Origin: CAZIAK01 sp964537035
Lineage (GTDB): Bacteria > Planctomycetota > B15-G4
DNA: 28,434 nt
NCBI GenBank assembly: GCA_964537035.1
Contig: CAZIAK010000053.1
Coordinates: 1 to 28,434 of the forward strand
Reading direction: 5' to 3'
How positions within the stretch are numbered: the stretch's first letter is position 1; each line of letters begins with the position of its first letter. The notes under the pieces were generated by a model. The model saw only the letters and a program-made list of their open reading frames with translations, did not search any database and had not been told where the DNA came from. The translations under genes were made by a program, and so were the position numbers. This document shows, in pieces, positions 15,510-25,300 of the stretch.

Positions 15510-17044
15510 ACAGGCTGAGCGGTAGGGCGCTGATGCTTGGTCTGGGTTTGATCCTGGGCTGCGGTCCGGCGGCGGAGGACACCGCGCCTGGCCCCACCCC
15601 TGAAGCTGCCGACGGCACCCGCCTGCCTGCGAACGCCAACCCACTCGAAAAACCCACGGCAGAGACGGCGCCCGACCTCATCCTGATCGTGATCGACACT
15701 CTCCGTGCCGATCACCTGTCGACCTACGGCTACGCGCGACCCACCTCGCCGCACCTCGATGCCCTCGCCGCACGAGGCGTTGTCTTCGAGGACGTGACCG
15801 CCCAGTCGTCGTGGACCCTGCCCTCCATGGCGTCCATGCTCACCGGGCGACACATGTTCGTGAACGCGCAACGCCTGCCGTCACAGGTGCCCAGTCTGGC
15901 CGAGCGGCTGAGAGACGGGGGTTACGAGACCGCCGCCTTCGTGGGCAACTTCGCCGTGGGGCGTTCCGGCGAATACGACCGGGGCTTCGATCACTTCATC
16001 ACTCGCGAAGACACGGGAGGCAGCAACTGGGACGCCCCCGATCTTGAAGCGGCGGTGACCACCTGGCTCGACGAGCACCCGGCGGGTGACCGACCCCGCT
16101 TTCTCTACCTGCACTTCCTCGACCCCCACTGGCCCTACACGCCTCCAGCTGAGATCAAGCTGGAAGGCACGCCCATCATCGCCAACGACACTCTCGAACG
16201 CTGGGTGGCTGCCATCCCAGAGCAGGGCCCGATCCGCGAGCACTTCAACCGGGATCGCCAATCGATCCTGAAGGACATCGACGCCTACGACCGGGAGATC
16301 GTGGCCACCGACCTGGTCATCGGTCGGCTGCTCGAGCGACTCAGCGGCCGTCCCCAGATGGTTGTGGTGGCTGCCGACCATGGCGAATGCCTGTGGGACC
16401 GGCGCCAGCACACGCGAGTGCTGAACCAGGACCTGGAGCAGGCGGGGCGCGACCCCGAGTCGGCCACTCTGCGCGACATCTTCTTTCGCGATCACAGCTA
16501 TCACATGTTCGAGGAGCTGATCTTCACGCCACTCATCGTCGCCGGGCCGGGTCTCGAGGGTGGACAGCGCATCGAGACGCCAGTGGAGAACGTGGACATC
16601 GTGCCCACGCTGCTGAGAGCTGCAGGGCTCCCGGACGACGGCAGCCTCGACGGCTTGCCCCTGCAAGAGGTCGTCGACCTGGGCGCCTACCGCGAGGTGA
16701 TCTACTCGCACAGTCACGAAGCCACCGTGGTGCGCCAGCTCTCCACCGAGAAGAAGCTGATCTGGCCCACGGAGACGGGCTTCTACTTTGGCATGCCGTT
16801 CATGCTCTTCCACCTGGGGACAGACCCCGACGAACGGATCAACGTGGCCACCAGCGACGCCGACGGCTTCCGCCAGCTCTCCCGCCTCAGAGAAGAGGCT
16901 GACGCAGGGTTCGACCTCTTCGATGGCGAAGAGGCCTCTGTCGACGACCCGGCCCAGCAGGCGGCGCTGAAGGCCCTGGGCTACATAGGCATGGGCTTCG
17001 AGGCAGACCCTGCGGGGGCCGGTGACGTCGACGACGGGCTGTGA
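15506..17044 (+). CDS. Sulfatase/alkaline-phosphatase-superfamily lipoprotein without formylglycine motif
   Basis: This 512-residue protein has a short signal and lipobox LILGC (C19). The sulfatase fold is evident from DLILIVIDTLRADHLSTYGY (metal-binding D64), the GR-ending nucleophile helix and VVVAADHGE (D291, H292). In true sulfatases the nucleophile block is C/S-x-P-x-R, with the first residue oxidised to formylglycine. Here it reads SSWTLPSMASMLTGR, which puts Thr104 at the nucleophile position and Met in place of Arg. That points to a phospho- or other ester hydrolase or transferase using Thr, as in phosphoethanolamine/phosphoglycerol transferases, and not to a sulfatase. A good GGAGG lies seven bases before the ATG. 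Being coupled to the ligase and glycosyltransferase, it may add or remove a substituent on the same glycan; this is inference. Confidence 0.88.
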   Translation: MNRLSGRALMLGLGLILGCGPAAEDTAPGPTPEAADGTRLPANANPLEKPTAETAPDLILIVIDTLRADHLSTYGYARPTSPHLDALAARGVVFEDVTAQSSWTLPSMASMLTGRHMFVNAQRLPSQVPSLAERLRDGGYETAAFVGNFAVGRSGEYDRGFDHFITREDTGGSNWDAPDLEAAVTTWLDEHPAGDRPRFLYLHFLDPHWPYTPPAEIKLEGTPIIANDTLERWVAAIPEQGPIREHFNRDRQSILKDIDAYDREIVATDLVIGRLLERLSGRPQMVVVAADHGECLWDRRQHTRVLNQDLEQAGRDPESATLRDIFFRDHSYHMFEELIFTPLIVAGPGLEGGQRIETPVENVDIVPTLLRAAGLPDDGSLDGLPLQEVVDLGAYREVIYSHSHEATVVRQLSTEKKLIWPTETGFYFGMPFMLFHLGTDPDERINVATSDADGFRQLSRLREEADAGFDLFDGEEASVDDPAQQAALKALGYIGMGFEADPAGAGDVDDGL

Positions 17045-17165
17045 GCGCCAGCATCCCGACACTGGCCAGATCGGCACATCGCAGGCAAGCTCCGTCCGAG
17101 CATGTGTCAGCGCCGAACCCGTACCATGCGCCCCCGACCCGCTCCGCCCCGTGAGGACTCTGCCC

Positions 17166-18077
17166 GTGCCACGACCATCAGCTCTGACCCTGCTCTGCTC
17201 GCTCCTGCTCCTCGGCAGCGCCCACGCCGCCGACCGCATCGTGCTCAGCAATGGATGCGTCATTGAAGCGCTGGCCTACACGGAGTCAGAGGCCGGACTC
17301 GAGATCGACCTGGGCTACGACACGGTGACCGTGCCTCACGATGCGATCGAGCGCATCGACTCCGGGTCGAAACCCGACAGTTTGCGCCTCTTTCGCGAGG
17401 CCGATACCAGAAACGAAGAGTCACTCGACGACAACATCAAGACCGTGGGCGAAGCGGTGGTGCTGGTGCGCACTCCCGTGGGCCTGGGCTCGGGTTTCGT
17501 GATTCATGCCGAGGGCTACCTGATCACCAACGATCATGTCATCGAAGGCTCGACCGAACTCACCGTCGTGGTCTACCGACAATCGACGGACGGCCTGCGC
17601 AAGGACGAGTACAAGAACATCCGCATCGTGGCCAGCAGCTCCCTGCTCGACCTGGCCCTGCTCAAGATCGAGCCCGAGACCGAAGAGGAGTTCGTCACGG
17701 TGCCGCTGGCCAACTCGCGCACCTTGACCCAGGGGCAGAAGGTGTTCGCCGTGGGCAATCCCATGGGGCTCGAACGCAGCCTCAGCGAGGGCATCGTGGC
17801 CCTGAAGTCCCGCCTGCTCGGGGGGCAGACCTACGTGCAGACCACCACGGCCCTCAGCCCGGGCAACAGCGGCGGCCCGCTGTTCAACCTGGCAGGCGAG
17901 GTGATCGGCGTGAACTCGCTCAAGGTCGTGGCCCAGGGCGCGGAGGGGCTCAGCTTCAGCATCCCCATCAATCAAGTGAAGGCCTTCATCGATGACCAGG
18001 AGGCCTACGCCTTCGACACTCTGAACGCCAACAGCGGGCACCGTTACTACGCACCTCCCAAGACCGACGAAGGCTGA
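17166..18077 (+). CDS. Exported trypsin-like serine protease (HtrA/DegP type, no PDZ domain)
   Basis: This 303-residue protein has a clear signal peptide (hydrophobic core about 5-17, cleavage after SAHA). The chymotrypsin-fold triad is visible: H124 in ITNDHVIEG, D162 in LLDLALLKI and S235 in SPGNSGGPLF, with GNPMGLERSLSEGIV before it, as in HtrA proteins. No PDZ domain follows, so it is a minimal protease. The region between signal and catalytic domain (about 23-90) contains a small beta-rich segment, RIVLSNGCVIEALAYTE, resembling modules that precede such proteases elsewhere. GTG at 17166 is chosen because GAGGA lies eight bases upstream and the signal peptide then begins correctly; GTG 17151 is the alternative. 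The next gene starts 11 bases after its stop. Confidence 0.9.
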   Translation: MPRPSALTLLCSLLLLGSAHAADRIVLSNGCVIEALAYTESEAGLEIDLGYDTVTVPHDAIERIDSGSKPDSLRLFREADTRNEESLDDNIKTVGEAVVLVRTPVGLGSGFVIHAEGYLITNDHVIEGSTELTVVVYRQSTDGLRKDEYKNIRIVASSSLLDLALLKIEPETEEEFVTVPLANSRTLTQGQKVFAVGNPMGLERSLSEGIVALKSRLLGGQTYVQTTTALSPGNSGGPLFNLAGEVIGVNSLKVVAQGAEGLSFSIPINQVKAFIDDQEAYAFDTLNANSGHRYYAPPKTDEG

Positions 18078-18088
18078 AAGGTTTTCCG

Positions 18089-19921
18089 ATGAACAAGCCC
18101 CTTGCGACCCTGTTGCTTCTCTTGGGTTCTGCGCTCAGCGCGGCGGCTCAAGTGCCCAGCGGAGATCTGGCTCAGCTGCTGCCTGGCGGCACCATGGTCT
18201 TCGCCTCCATCGAAGAGCTGAACAAGGCCTTCCTGCTCGACCCTGACGGCGCCTTCCGCACCTTGCTGGAAGAAGAAGCCGTCAAGGAGGCCTTCGAGGG
18301 CGCCTACGAGTTCTTCGGCGATTTCGAAGATCAGGAGTTCTTGCTGGCCCTCGACCTTGAAGAAGAAGAGCTGGCCCAGTTGTTCAGCGGGCGCGTGATG
18401 CTGGCCATCCCTGAGATCCTGCTCGAAGAGAGCGATGTAGACGTCCAGGGCAGCTCGTCGGCGAGGGTTGAACTCAGCCTGGATCTCGGACGGGGCATGG
18501 TGCTCATGGCCGACTTCGGTGCCACCCGCGATCGCTTCGAGAGCCTGCTGGAGAACGTCACCAAGTACCGGGAGGATGACGAGGCGATCCATACCTCTCA
18601 GGTGGTCAGCTACGAGTACGAGGACATCCGGCTCTACAACATCGAAGAGCTCGACACCGACATGGAGGTCGACGACAGCACCTGGCTGGCCTTGGTTGAT
18701 GATCTGCTCATCGCCTCCAACGAAGAAGAGACACTGAAGGACTTCGCCGACCTGGCCCGCAACGGTGCGCCAAGCGAAGACCGGCTCAGCGACGACCCCC
18801 GCTACATCGAAGCTGTCGAGACGGTGGGCCCCCACGATGTGCTGCTGTACGTCAATCTGGGCGAGCTGCTGCCCCTGGTCGATCAGCTCATCGAGCACCA
18901 GATCAAGTCACAAGGCGCCATGATCGAGATGTTCGTCCGCGCCGAAGACCTGTTGGCCGCCATGCGACTCGACGCGATCAAGAGCCTCTTCGCTGGACTC
19001 CTCGTCGAGGACGACGAGGCGGGTTTCGTCTTCGGCTTCACCCATGCAGACACCGAGCTGGGCCTGCACACCCTGCTGACCTACGGCGACGGCGGCGTGG
19101 AGATCCCCGAGTACTTCAGCTCGGACTTCCACTCGGCGTCCATCAGTCGCTTTGACTTCGGCGCGGCCTACGAGGCCTTTGACAAGCTGTTGCTGAAGGC
19201 CTCACCCACCGGGCACAACATGTTCCAGGGCCAGGTGAGTCAGCTGGAGAGCGAAGGGCTCGAGCTGACCAACGGCCTGCTCAAGAATCTCGACAGCCTC
19301 TTCGTAGAAGTCCTCGGCTACCCGGACGCCACCGTCGCCGGGCCCGACGACGCACCCACCCAGGCCTACATCATCAAGGTGCGAGACCCCCAGTCGCTCT
19401 CAGAGGCCCTGGCCAAGATCGGCGAAGAGCTCACGCAAGAGGAGCCTGTCGAGTTCATGAACGAGCAGATTCACGTGATCCCCCTGCCTTCGGGTTTTCC
19501 ACCCGGCAGCGGCAACAAGTCTCTTTTCTATGCTGTGGTCGAGAACTCGCTGCTGCTCTCCCTGGGCCAACGGGAGATGGTCGAGAACATCATCTCGCAC
19601 CTCAAGAACCCGGGGGAGTCCCTGCTCGAAGACGTCGATCTCATGGACGCCTTTGACGCTCTGCCCCAAGACGACTGCGTGGGCATCGGCTTCGTCGACG
19701 TGGCCAGCCTGCTGGAGAACATGCGCCGAGCCGGCGACGAGGCGCTGCAGCTCCAGATAATGGAGCCCATGCCAGACGATGACCTGGAAGAGATCCTTGA
19801 AGCGCAAGAGCTGCTGGATCAGCTGCCGGACACGGACGGCATCCACTACTACATGGTGTCCAAGACCTACAAGTCCTACGACGCGTTCGTCCAACGCATG
19901 GTGCTGCGACCAAACCTCTAG
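18089..19921 (+). CDS. Secreted acidic protein of unknown function
   Basis: This 610-residue protein has a clean signal peptide (MNKPLATLLLLLGSALSAAA, cleavage near residue 20). I cannot assign it to a family with confidence. The overall look (DLAQLLPGGTMVFASIEELN near the mature N-terminus, repeated 'G-x-V-x-x-x-I' strands, FARAE-like helices) recalls large secreted proteins annotated DUF3352 in Planctomycetota, but this is a resemblance only. It is rich in Asp and Glu, with dense patches such as FEDQEFLLALDLEEEELAQL. No membrane segment follows the signal. AAAGG precedes the ATG. The 11-base gap to the protease gene suggests one transcript, and therefore a possible protease-client or protease-adaptor relation. 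Confidence 0.85.
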   Translation: MNKPLATLLLLLGSALSAAAQVPSGDLAQLLPGGTMVFASIEELNKAFLLDPDGAFRTLLEEEAVKEAFEGAYEFFGDFEDQEFLLALDLEEEELAQLFSGRVMLAIPEILLEESDVDVQGSSSARVELSLDLGRGMVLMADFGATRDRFESLLENVTKYREDDEAIHTSQVVSYEYEDIRLYNIEELDTDMEVDDSTWLALVDDLLIASNEEETLKDFADLARNGAPSEDRLSDDPRYIEAVETVGPHDVLLYVNLGELLPLVDQLIEHQIKSQGAMIEMFVRAEDLLAAMRLDAIKSLFAGLLVEDDEAGFVFGFTHADTELGLHTLLTYGDGGVEIPEYFSSDFHSASISRFDFGAAYEAFDKLLLKASPTGHNMFQGQVSQLESEGLELTNGLLKNLDSLFVEVLGYPDATVAGPDDAPTQAYIIKVRDPQSLSEALAKIGEELTQEEPVEFMNEQIHVIPLPSGFPPGSGNKSLFYAVVENSLLLSLGQREMVENIISHLKNPGESLLEDVDLMDAFDALPQDDCVGIGFVDVASLLENMRRAGDEALQLQIMEPMPDDDLEEILEAQELLDQLPDTDGIHYYMVSKTYKSYDAFVQRMVLRPNL

Positions 19922-19995
19922 CAGCTGCTGCGCTCTGCGCGCGACGCCCACGTGACCCCGAACCCATCGTCGGTCAGACCTCCGGCGAGATCTTG

Positions 19996-22341
19996 ATGAG
20001 AACCGGAAGCATGATCCAGATTCGCAAGCGCACCGCCCTGGCCCTGGTCATGGTGGGCCTCGGCCTGCCCCCCGCCAGCGCAGCAGACAAGCCCTTCTCG
20101 CTGACCGGGCCCCTGGTGGCCAAGCTCAACTGGAACACCCGGGCGCTCTGCGTCGGTGACATCGACGGTGACGGGCGCCAGGATCTCGCCGTGCTGAACA
20201 ACGATCTGGCTCAGATCGATCTGCTCTACCAGCGCACGCCCGCTGAGATGGAGGCGGCCGCCCGGATCAAGATCTCCACGCCACGCTGGGAACCCATCAT
20301 CGAAGATGCGCCCTTCTTGAAAGAGTCGGTGACCACCGGCGACTTCATGTACGACCTGGCCGTCCTCGACGTCGACGGCGACGGGCGCAACGATCTGGTG
20401 TACACGGGCAAGCGCGATCGCCTGGCGGTGAAGCTGCAGACCGGTGACGGCCTCTTCGACGACGAGTGGTCCTACGACCGGGACACGCCCAGCGCCAACG
20501 TGGGCTCCCTCGCCGTGGCCGATGTGAACGGCGACGGGCGGGACGATCTGGTGGTGCTCAGCAGCGGTTCCCTTCTGGTGTTCCTCTGCGAAGGGCAAGC
20601 TCAGGTGTTCCCCCAGCCGGCCAAGTACAGGGTCAGCGAAGAGAACCCTCAGCGCCTCGGCGTCCGCGACCTCAACGGGGACGGGCTGCTCGACCTGGCC
20701 TACATGGCGGAGAGCAGCGAGCGGGCTCTGCGTGTGCGCTACCAGGATCAGCAGGGCGGCTTCGGCCCCGAGCTGGGCGTGCCCGTCGCCGTGGGCACAG
20801 AGGCCTGGGACGTGCTGCCCTGCGCCGATGGCCCGTCTGATCTGCTGACCGTCAAACGCACCCGCTCCGAGCTGCAGTTCACTCCGCTCAGCGACGAGCC
20901 CGGCGCCCTGTCCGCGGCCAAGTCCCTGGCCATCCGCAACTACCCGGTGCCCAAGTCGGGGGTCGAGTCAGCCCTCTATGCTGTGGGCGACTTCAACGGC
21001 GATGGACAGGGCGACGTGGCCGTGGCCGACACGGGCGGAGCCGCCATCTACCTCTACCTGCAAGGCGAGCAGGGAGAGTTCAGGCAGCCCACCGAGTACC
21101 CCTCGCTGCAGACCATCTCGTCCCTCTCGGTGGTGCACTTCGCCACCGAGCCCCGAGCCGCCTTGCTGGTGTGCAGCGAGAAGGAGGGCATGGTGGGCAT
21201 CTCCCGGGTGAGCGAGAGCGGCCGCCTGGGCTTCCCTGTCAATCTGAGCCTCCCTGGCGAGCCCCTGGTGGCCGTGGGATCTGACCTCGATGGCGACGGC
21301 ACGTCAGAGGTGATCATCGCAGCCAAGGACGGGCGACGGTTCGATCTGGAGGTCCTGCGCCACAGCGACGGCGCCTGGGCCGCCGCGCCGCCGGTGAAGC
21401 TAGGCTCCATCAAGCGCAGCCCCACGGCGCTGATCAGCAGCGACCTCGACGGTGACGGTGACCAGGACCTGGTCATGTTCATCCCCCGAGAAGCCGCGCG
21501 CATGTTCCTGGCCGAGGGCGACGACGTGTTTCGGGAGATCGCCGAAGAGGACTCCCTGCGCACGAGCCAGTTCGAAGGCGTGCTGCCCGACCGCTTCGGC
21601 ATCGGCGACTTCACCGGCGATGGACAGTCAGAGATGCTCGTGGCGGGCAAGGGCTTCGTGCGCGCCTACCGGGTGCAGCCAGACGGCTCACTGCAGATCG
21701 TCGACCAGGCCAACGCCCGCAGCAGTCTCGACGAACTCAGCGGCCCCATGCTCTTCGACCTCGACGGCGACGGCACCGATGAGCTGCTGACCTACTTCGG
21801 CGAAGAGTCCCGACTGCAGGTGCTTCAGCGGGATGACACCGGCCTCTACAGCTACGCCGAATCCATCGACATGGCCCCCATCGCCCTGCTCAACGTGGCC
21901 ATGCACGACCTGGGTGGCCAGGCGGGCGAGCGGCTCATGTTCTTCGGCCGCGATCGCTTCTGGTCCGTGCCCCCGCGGCACATCGGCGGCGACGCCCACG
22001 GCCGCGGCCGCAGCTATCGCACCGACCTGGAGGACATCAAGTACGCCGACTTCGTCCTGGCCGATCTCAACAGCGACGGGCAGCTCGACATCATCGGTCT
22101 GGACAACAGCGAGCATGTGCTGGAGGTGCTCAGCGGCAGCTGTGCGTCACCTCTCGAGAACAAGATGTTCTTCACCATCTTCGAGAAGAACCGCTTCAAC
22201 CGCTCCAACCGTGGCGGAAGCATCCAGCCTCGTGAGATGCTCGTGGGCGACTTCAACTCGGACGGACACAGCGATCTGGTGCTGCTGTGCCACGACCGGG
22301 TGCTGCTCTATCCCCAACGCGTTGCAGCGGAGAACGACTGA
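19996..22341 (+). CDS. Secreted FG-GAP/VCBS beta-propeller protein with eleven calcium-binding-type loops
   Basis: This 781-residue protein has a signal peptide ending at PASA-AD. It carries eleven D-x-D/N-x-D-G-type loops of the FG-GAP/VCBS kind, for example GDIDGDGRQDLAV, LDVDGDGRNDLVY, ADVNGDGRDDLVV, SDLDGDGDQDLVM, FDLDGDGTDELLT, ADLNSDGQLDIIG and GDFNSDGHSDLVL. Each is followed by a hydrophobic strand, as in integrin-alpha-like propellers that bind calcium. The count suggests more than one seven-bladed propeller. Such proteins act outside the cytoplasm in adhesion, carbohydrate binding or assembly; the ligand here is unknown. ATG 19996 is used; TTG 19993 and ATG 20011 are alternatives that keep most of the signal. 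Its stop overlaps the RND gene as CTGA. Confidence 0.88.
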   Translation: MRTGSMIQIRKRTALALVMVGLGLPPASAADKPFSLTGPLVAKLNWNTRALCVGDIDGDGRQDLAVLNNDLAQIDLLYQRTPAEMEAAARIKISTPRWEPIIEDAPFLKESVTTGDFMYDLAVLDVDGDGRNDLVYTGKRDRLAVKLQTGDGLFDDEWSYDRDTPSANVGSLAVADVNGDGRDDLVVLSSGSLLVFLCEGQAQVFPQPAKYRVSEENPQRLGVRDLNGDGLLDLAYMAESSERALRVRYQDQQGGFGPELGVPVAVGTEAWDVLPCADGPSDLLTVKRTRSELQFTPLSDEPGALSAAKSLAIRNYPVPKSGVESALYAVGDFNGDGQGDVAVADTGGAAIYLYLQGEQGEFRQPTEYPSLQTISSLSVVHFATEPRAALLVCSEKEGMVGISRVSESGRLGFPVNLSLPGEPLVAVGSDLDGDGTSEVIIAAKDGRRFDLEVLRHSDGAWAAAPPVKLGSIKRSPTALISSDLDGDGDQDLVMFIPREAARMFLAEGDDVFREIAEEDSLRTSQFEGVLPDRFGIGDFTGDGQSEMLVAGKGFVRAYRVQPDGSLQIVDQANARSSLDELSGPMLFDLDGDGTDELLTYFGEESRLQVLQRDDTGLYSYAESIDMAPIALLNVAMHDLGGQAGERLMFFGRDRFWSVPPRHIGGDAHGRGRSYRTDLEDIKYADFVLADLNSDGQLDIIGLDNSEHVLEVLSGSCASPLENKMFFTIFEKNRFNRSNRGGSIQPREMLVGDFNSDGHSDLVLLCHDRVLLYPQRVAAEND
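22329..22332 (+). promoter_or_regulatory. Ribosome binding site supporting a CTG start for the RND gene
   Basis: GGAG in the last codons of the FG-GAP gene lies five bases before CTG at 22338, which overlaps the upstream stop as CTGA. The first ATG in the frame (22356) has no Shine-Dalgarno sequence at usable distance. Confidence 0.4.
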
Positions 22342-25300
22342 TCCTCTCGTCGCTGATGGCGCGCCGCGCCGCGCTCTTTGTCGCTGTGCTCGCCCTGGCC
22401 CTCGCCGGAGCCTACGCCTACCAGCTGCTGCCTCGGCGCCTGGAGCCCGTGGTGCCGTCAGAGTTCGGCCTCGTGGAGTCGCGCCTGCCCGGCGTCTCTG
22501 CAGCTGAGCTGGAGCGGGTGCTCACCGAGCCCATCGAGCAGGCCTTGCTGCGCCTGCCAGAAGTGCTCGACTGCCGCAGCGAGACCCGTGACGGGGTGGT
22601 GCTCATCGCCGTGGAGTGTGACGGGGACGCGGTCGCCTCGGGCAGCGCCTGGTCCAGCATCGAAGACCAGCTGGCCCGGCAACGTGAGCGATTGGCTGAC
22701 GGCTTCATCGGCCTCCATGGCCCCGAGCTGCAGCGCCCGTTGCAGTCCACAGCGGCGGCCTTGATCAGCGTGGCGGCCGCAGAGCCCCGAATCTCAGGGC
22801 CAGGGAGCGAGGGCGGCCTCGACGCGGCAACGGCTCTCAACGCCCCTCCCATCGCGCCCCCGATTGCGCAGGCCCGGCGCCTCGCTCACGCCCTGTCAGC
22901 CCTGCCCTCGGTCGATCATGTCGAGTTGCTCGGGCAGGCTCAGGACCAGATCGTGCTCACCTACGAGGACAGCGAGCTGGCCCGCGCCGGGCTGACCCCG
23001 CTGAAGTTCAGCGAGTACCTGCGCGCCCAGCACATCACCGCGCCCGGGGCCTACCTGCACGCGGACGGTCAGATCGTGCCCATCGAGACCTTGTCCCGCA
23101 TCACCAGCTACGAGGCCCTGCAACAGCTGCCCGTTCGTGATCCGGCGGACGGCGACCCGGTCAACCTCAGCCGCCTGCTCGACGTGTCCCGAGAGCCTGT
23201 ACGCCCCACCGTCGACCTGGTCGAGGCGCTCGGCCAACCGGCGGCGGCGCTCACGGTGCATCGCGTACTGGGCACGCCCCTGGAGACCTTCGCCGACGAG
23301 GTGCGCGGAGCCTTGGAGAGCAGCAGTGAAGCCCTCGGTCTGAGCTGCGAGCTGGTCGTCTTCTCCCCCGACGGGGTGGCAGAAGAGGTCGAGCGCTTCG
23401 GCACCAACCTGGCCCAGAGCTTCGCCGTCATTCTCGTCCTGTTGCTGCTCGCTCTGGGACTGCGCACGGGCGTGGCGGTGGCCGTGGTGCTGCCCTTCGT
23501 CGTCCTGACCAGTTTCATCGTGCTCTACGCCGCGGGCTTCAGCCTCGACATCGTGACCCTCTCCAGCTTCATCCTGGTGCTGGGTCTGCTGGTGGACAAC
23601 CACATCGTCATGGCCGAGCGCATGGTGCGGCTGAAAGAGCAGGGCAGCTCCCACGCCGCCGCCATGGTGCGCGCGGGGCGCGAGCTGCTCGGCCCCCTGC
23701 TCGCCGCCGCGGCCACCACCGTCCTGGGCTTCCTGCCCCTGGTGCTCACAGCCAACGCCATCGGCGACTACGTGTCGAGCCTGTTCTGGGTGGTGCTGAT
23801 CACCCTCTCCGTCTCGTTGGTGTTCTGCTTCGCGGTCACGCCTCTGGCCTTGCCTGGGGGCGAGGTACGCACCGTGCATCGTGGCGAACGCATGGAGCGA
23901 CTCTACAAGCGCCTGCTGGCCGGTAGCTTCCGACTCTTCGTGCCCCTGATCCTGCTCGTGGGCGCCCTGTGCTTCGGCGGATACCAGCTGCTCAACAGCG
24001 CAGACCAGGTCTTCTTTCCCGCGTCGGCCCGACCCCTGTGGATGCTGGAGATCGAGCTCGATCACGGCGCGGCGGTCGAGAAGACGTCAGCCCTTGTCGA
24101 TGACCTCGACAAGCTCCTGGTGCAAGAGCGTGCCATAGACGGCTCGGCCCTCGAGCACTGGCTGACCTTCCTCGGACGATCGGCGCCGCCGGTGCAGAGC
24201 AGCATCCCCCAGCGTCGCTTCGCGCCCCATTACGCTCAGGTCCTGCTGCGCCTGGACCCTCAGCGCGACCCAAGCAACCTGCGCACGCGGCTGCACGAGT
24301 GGATGGCCGCACGGCAAGGCGACGCCCAGCTGCGCCTGCGCCCGGTGCGCCTCGGGGCCCAGCTGGAGTGGCCCATCCAGGTCGAGCTGAGCGGACCGCT
24401 GGCCGAGATCACCGCGGTGGCCAGCGAGGTGGCCGCCCATCTCCGTGAGATCGACTGCCGCAACATCAACACGGACTGGGGCGAGCCCGTGGCCAAGCTC
24501 AAGGTGCTCCCCGATCGTGCGGCCCTGTCGGACGCCGACCTCACCGTGTCTGATCTGACCCTGGGCATGCACACCGTGCTCCATGGTTTGCCGCTCTTCG
24601 AGCTGCTCGAAGGCGAGGCCCGCACGCCGGTCATGTTGCGTGCCCAGACCAGCCGGGCCAACATCCGCGAGGCGCTCACCGACGCGTATGTCTACCCGGC
24701 CAAGGGCGACCCGGCGTTGCTCTACGAGGTGGCCGAACTCGTCGAGGCCCAAGCGCCTCCCGTGCGCGCAAGACATCGGGGAGAGGCTGCGGTCACGGTG
24801 CGCGCCGAGAGCGACCACCCCGACCACGCCCTGGTGCAAGAGGGCCAGATCGACCACTGGCTGCAAGACCTGCGCGCCCGACACCCCGAGCTCACCCTCG
24901 AGGTCACGGGCCTGTCCGCCAGCTCAAGCAAGGCCAACAAGGCCCTGCTGGACGAGATGCCCTGGGCCCTGCTGCTGGTGCTGCTCTGCCTGCTGGCCCA
25001 GTCGCGCTCGCTCATCGACACCAGCCTGATCTTGTTGACCATCCCCCTGTCGTTCACCGGCGTGGCGGCCGGTCTCTACGTCACCGGGCAGCCGTTCAGC
25101 TTCATGACCCTGGTGGGCATGACCGCCCTGGCAGGCATCGTGGTCAACAACGCCATCGTGCTCCTGGCCAGCGTGCGCAGGCGCCTCTCGGAAGACGGCG
25201 CCTACAGCCAGGACGCGCTCATGGACAGCGCCGCCCATCGCCTGCGCCCGATCCTGCTCACCAGCCTGTGCGCCATGGCCAGCATGGCCGTGCTCTACGC

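Noticed and set aside
15881..17263. 460-codon minus-strand open frame opposite the sulfatase-like gene
   Set aside because: Antisense shadow; the plus-strand product has intact metal-binding motifs and a lipoprotein signal.
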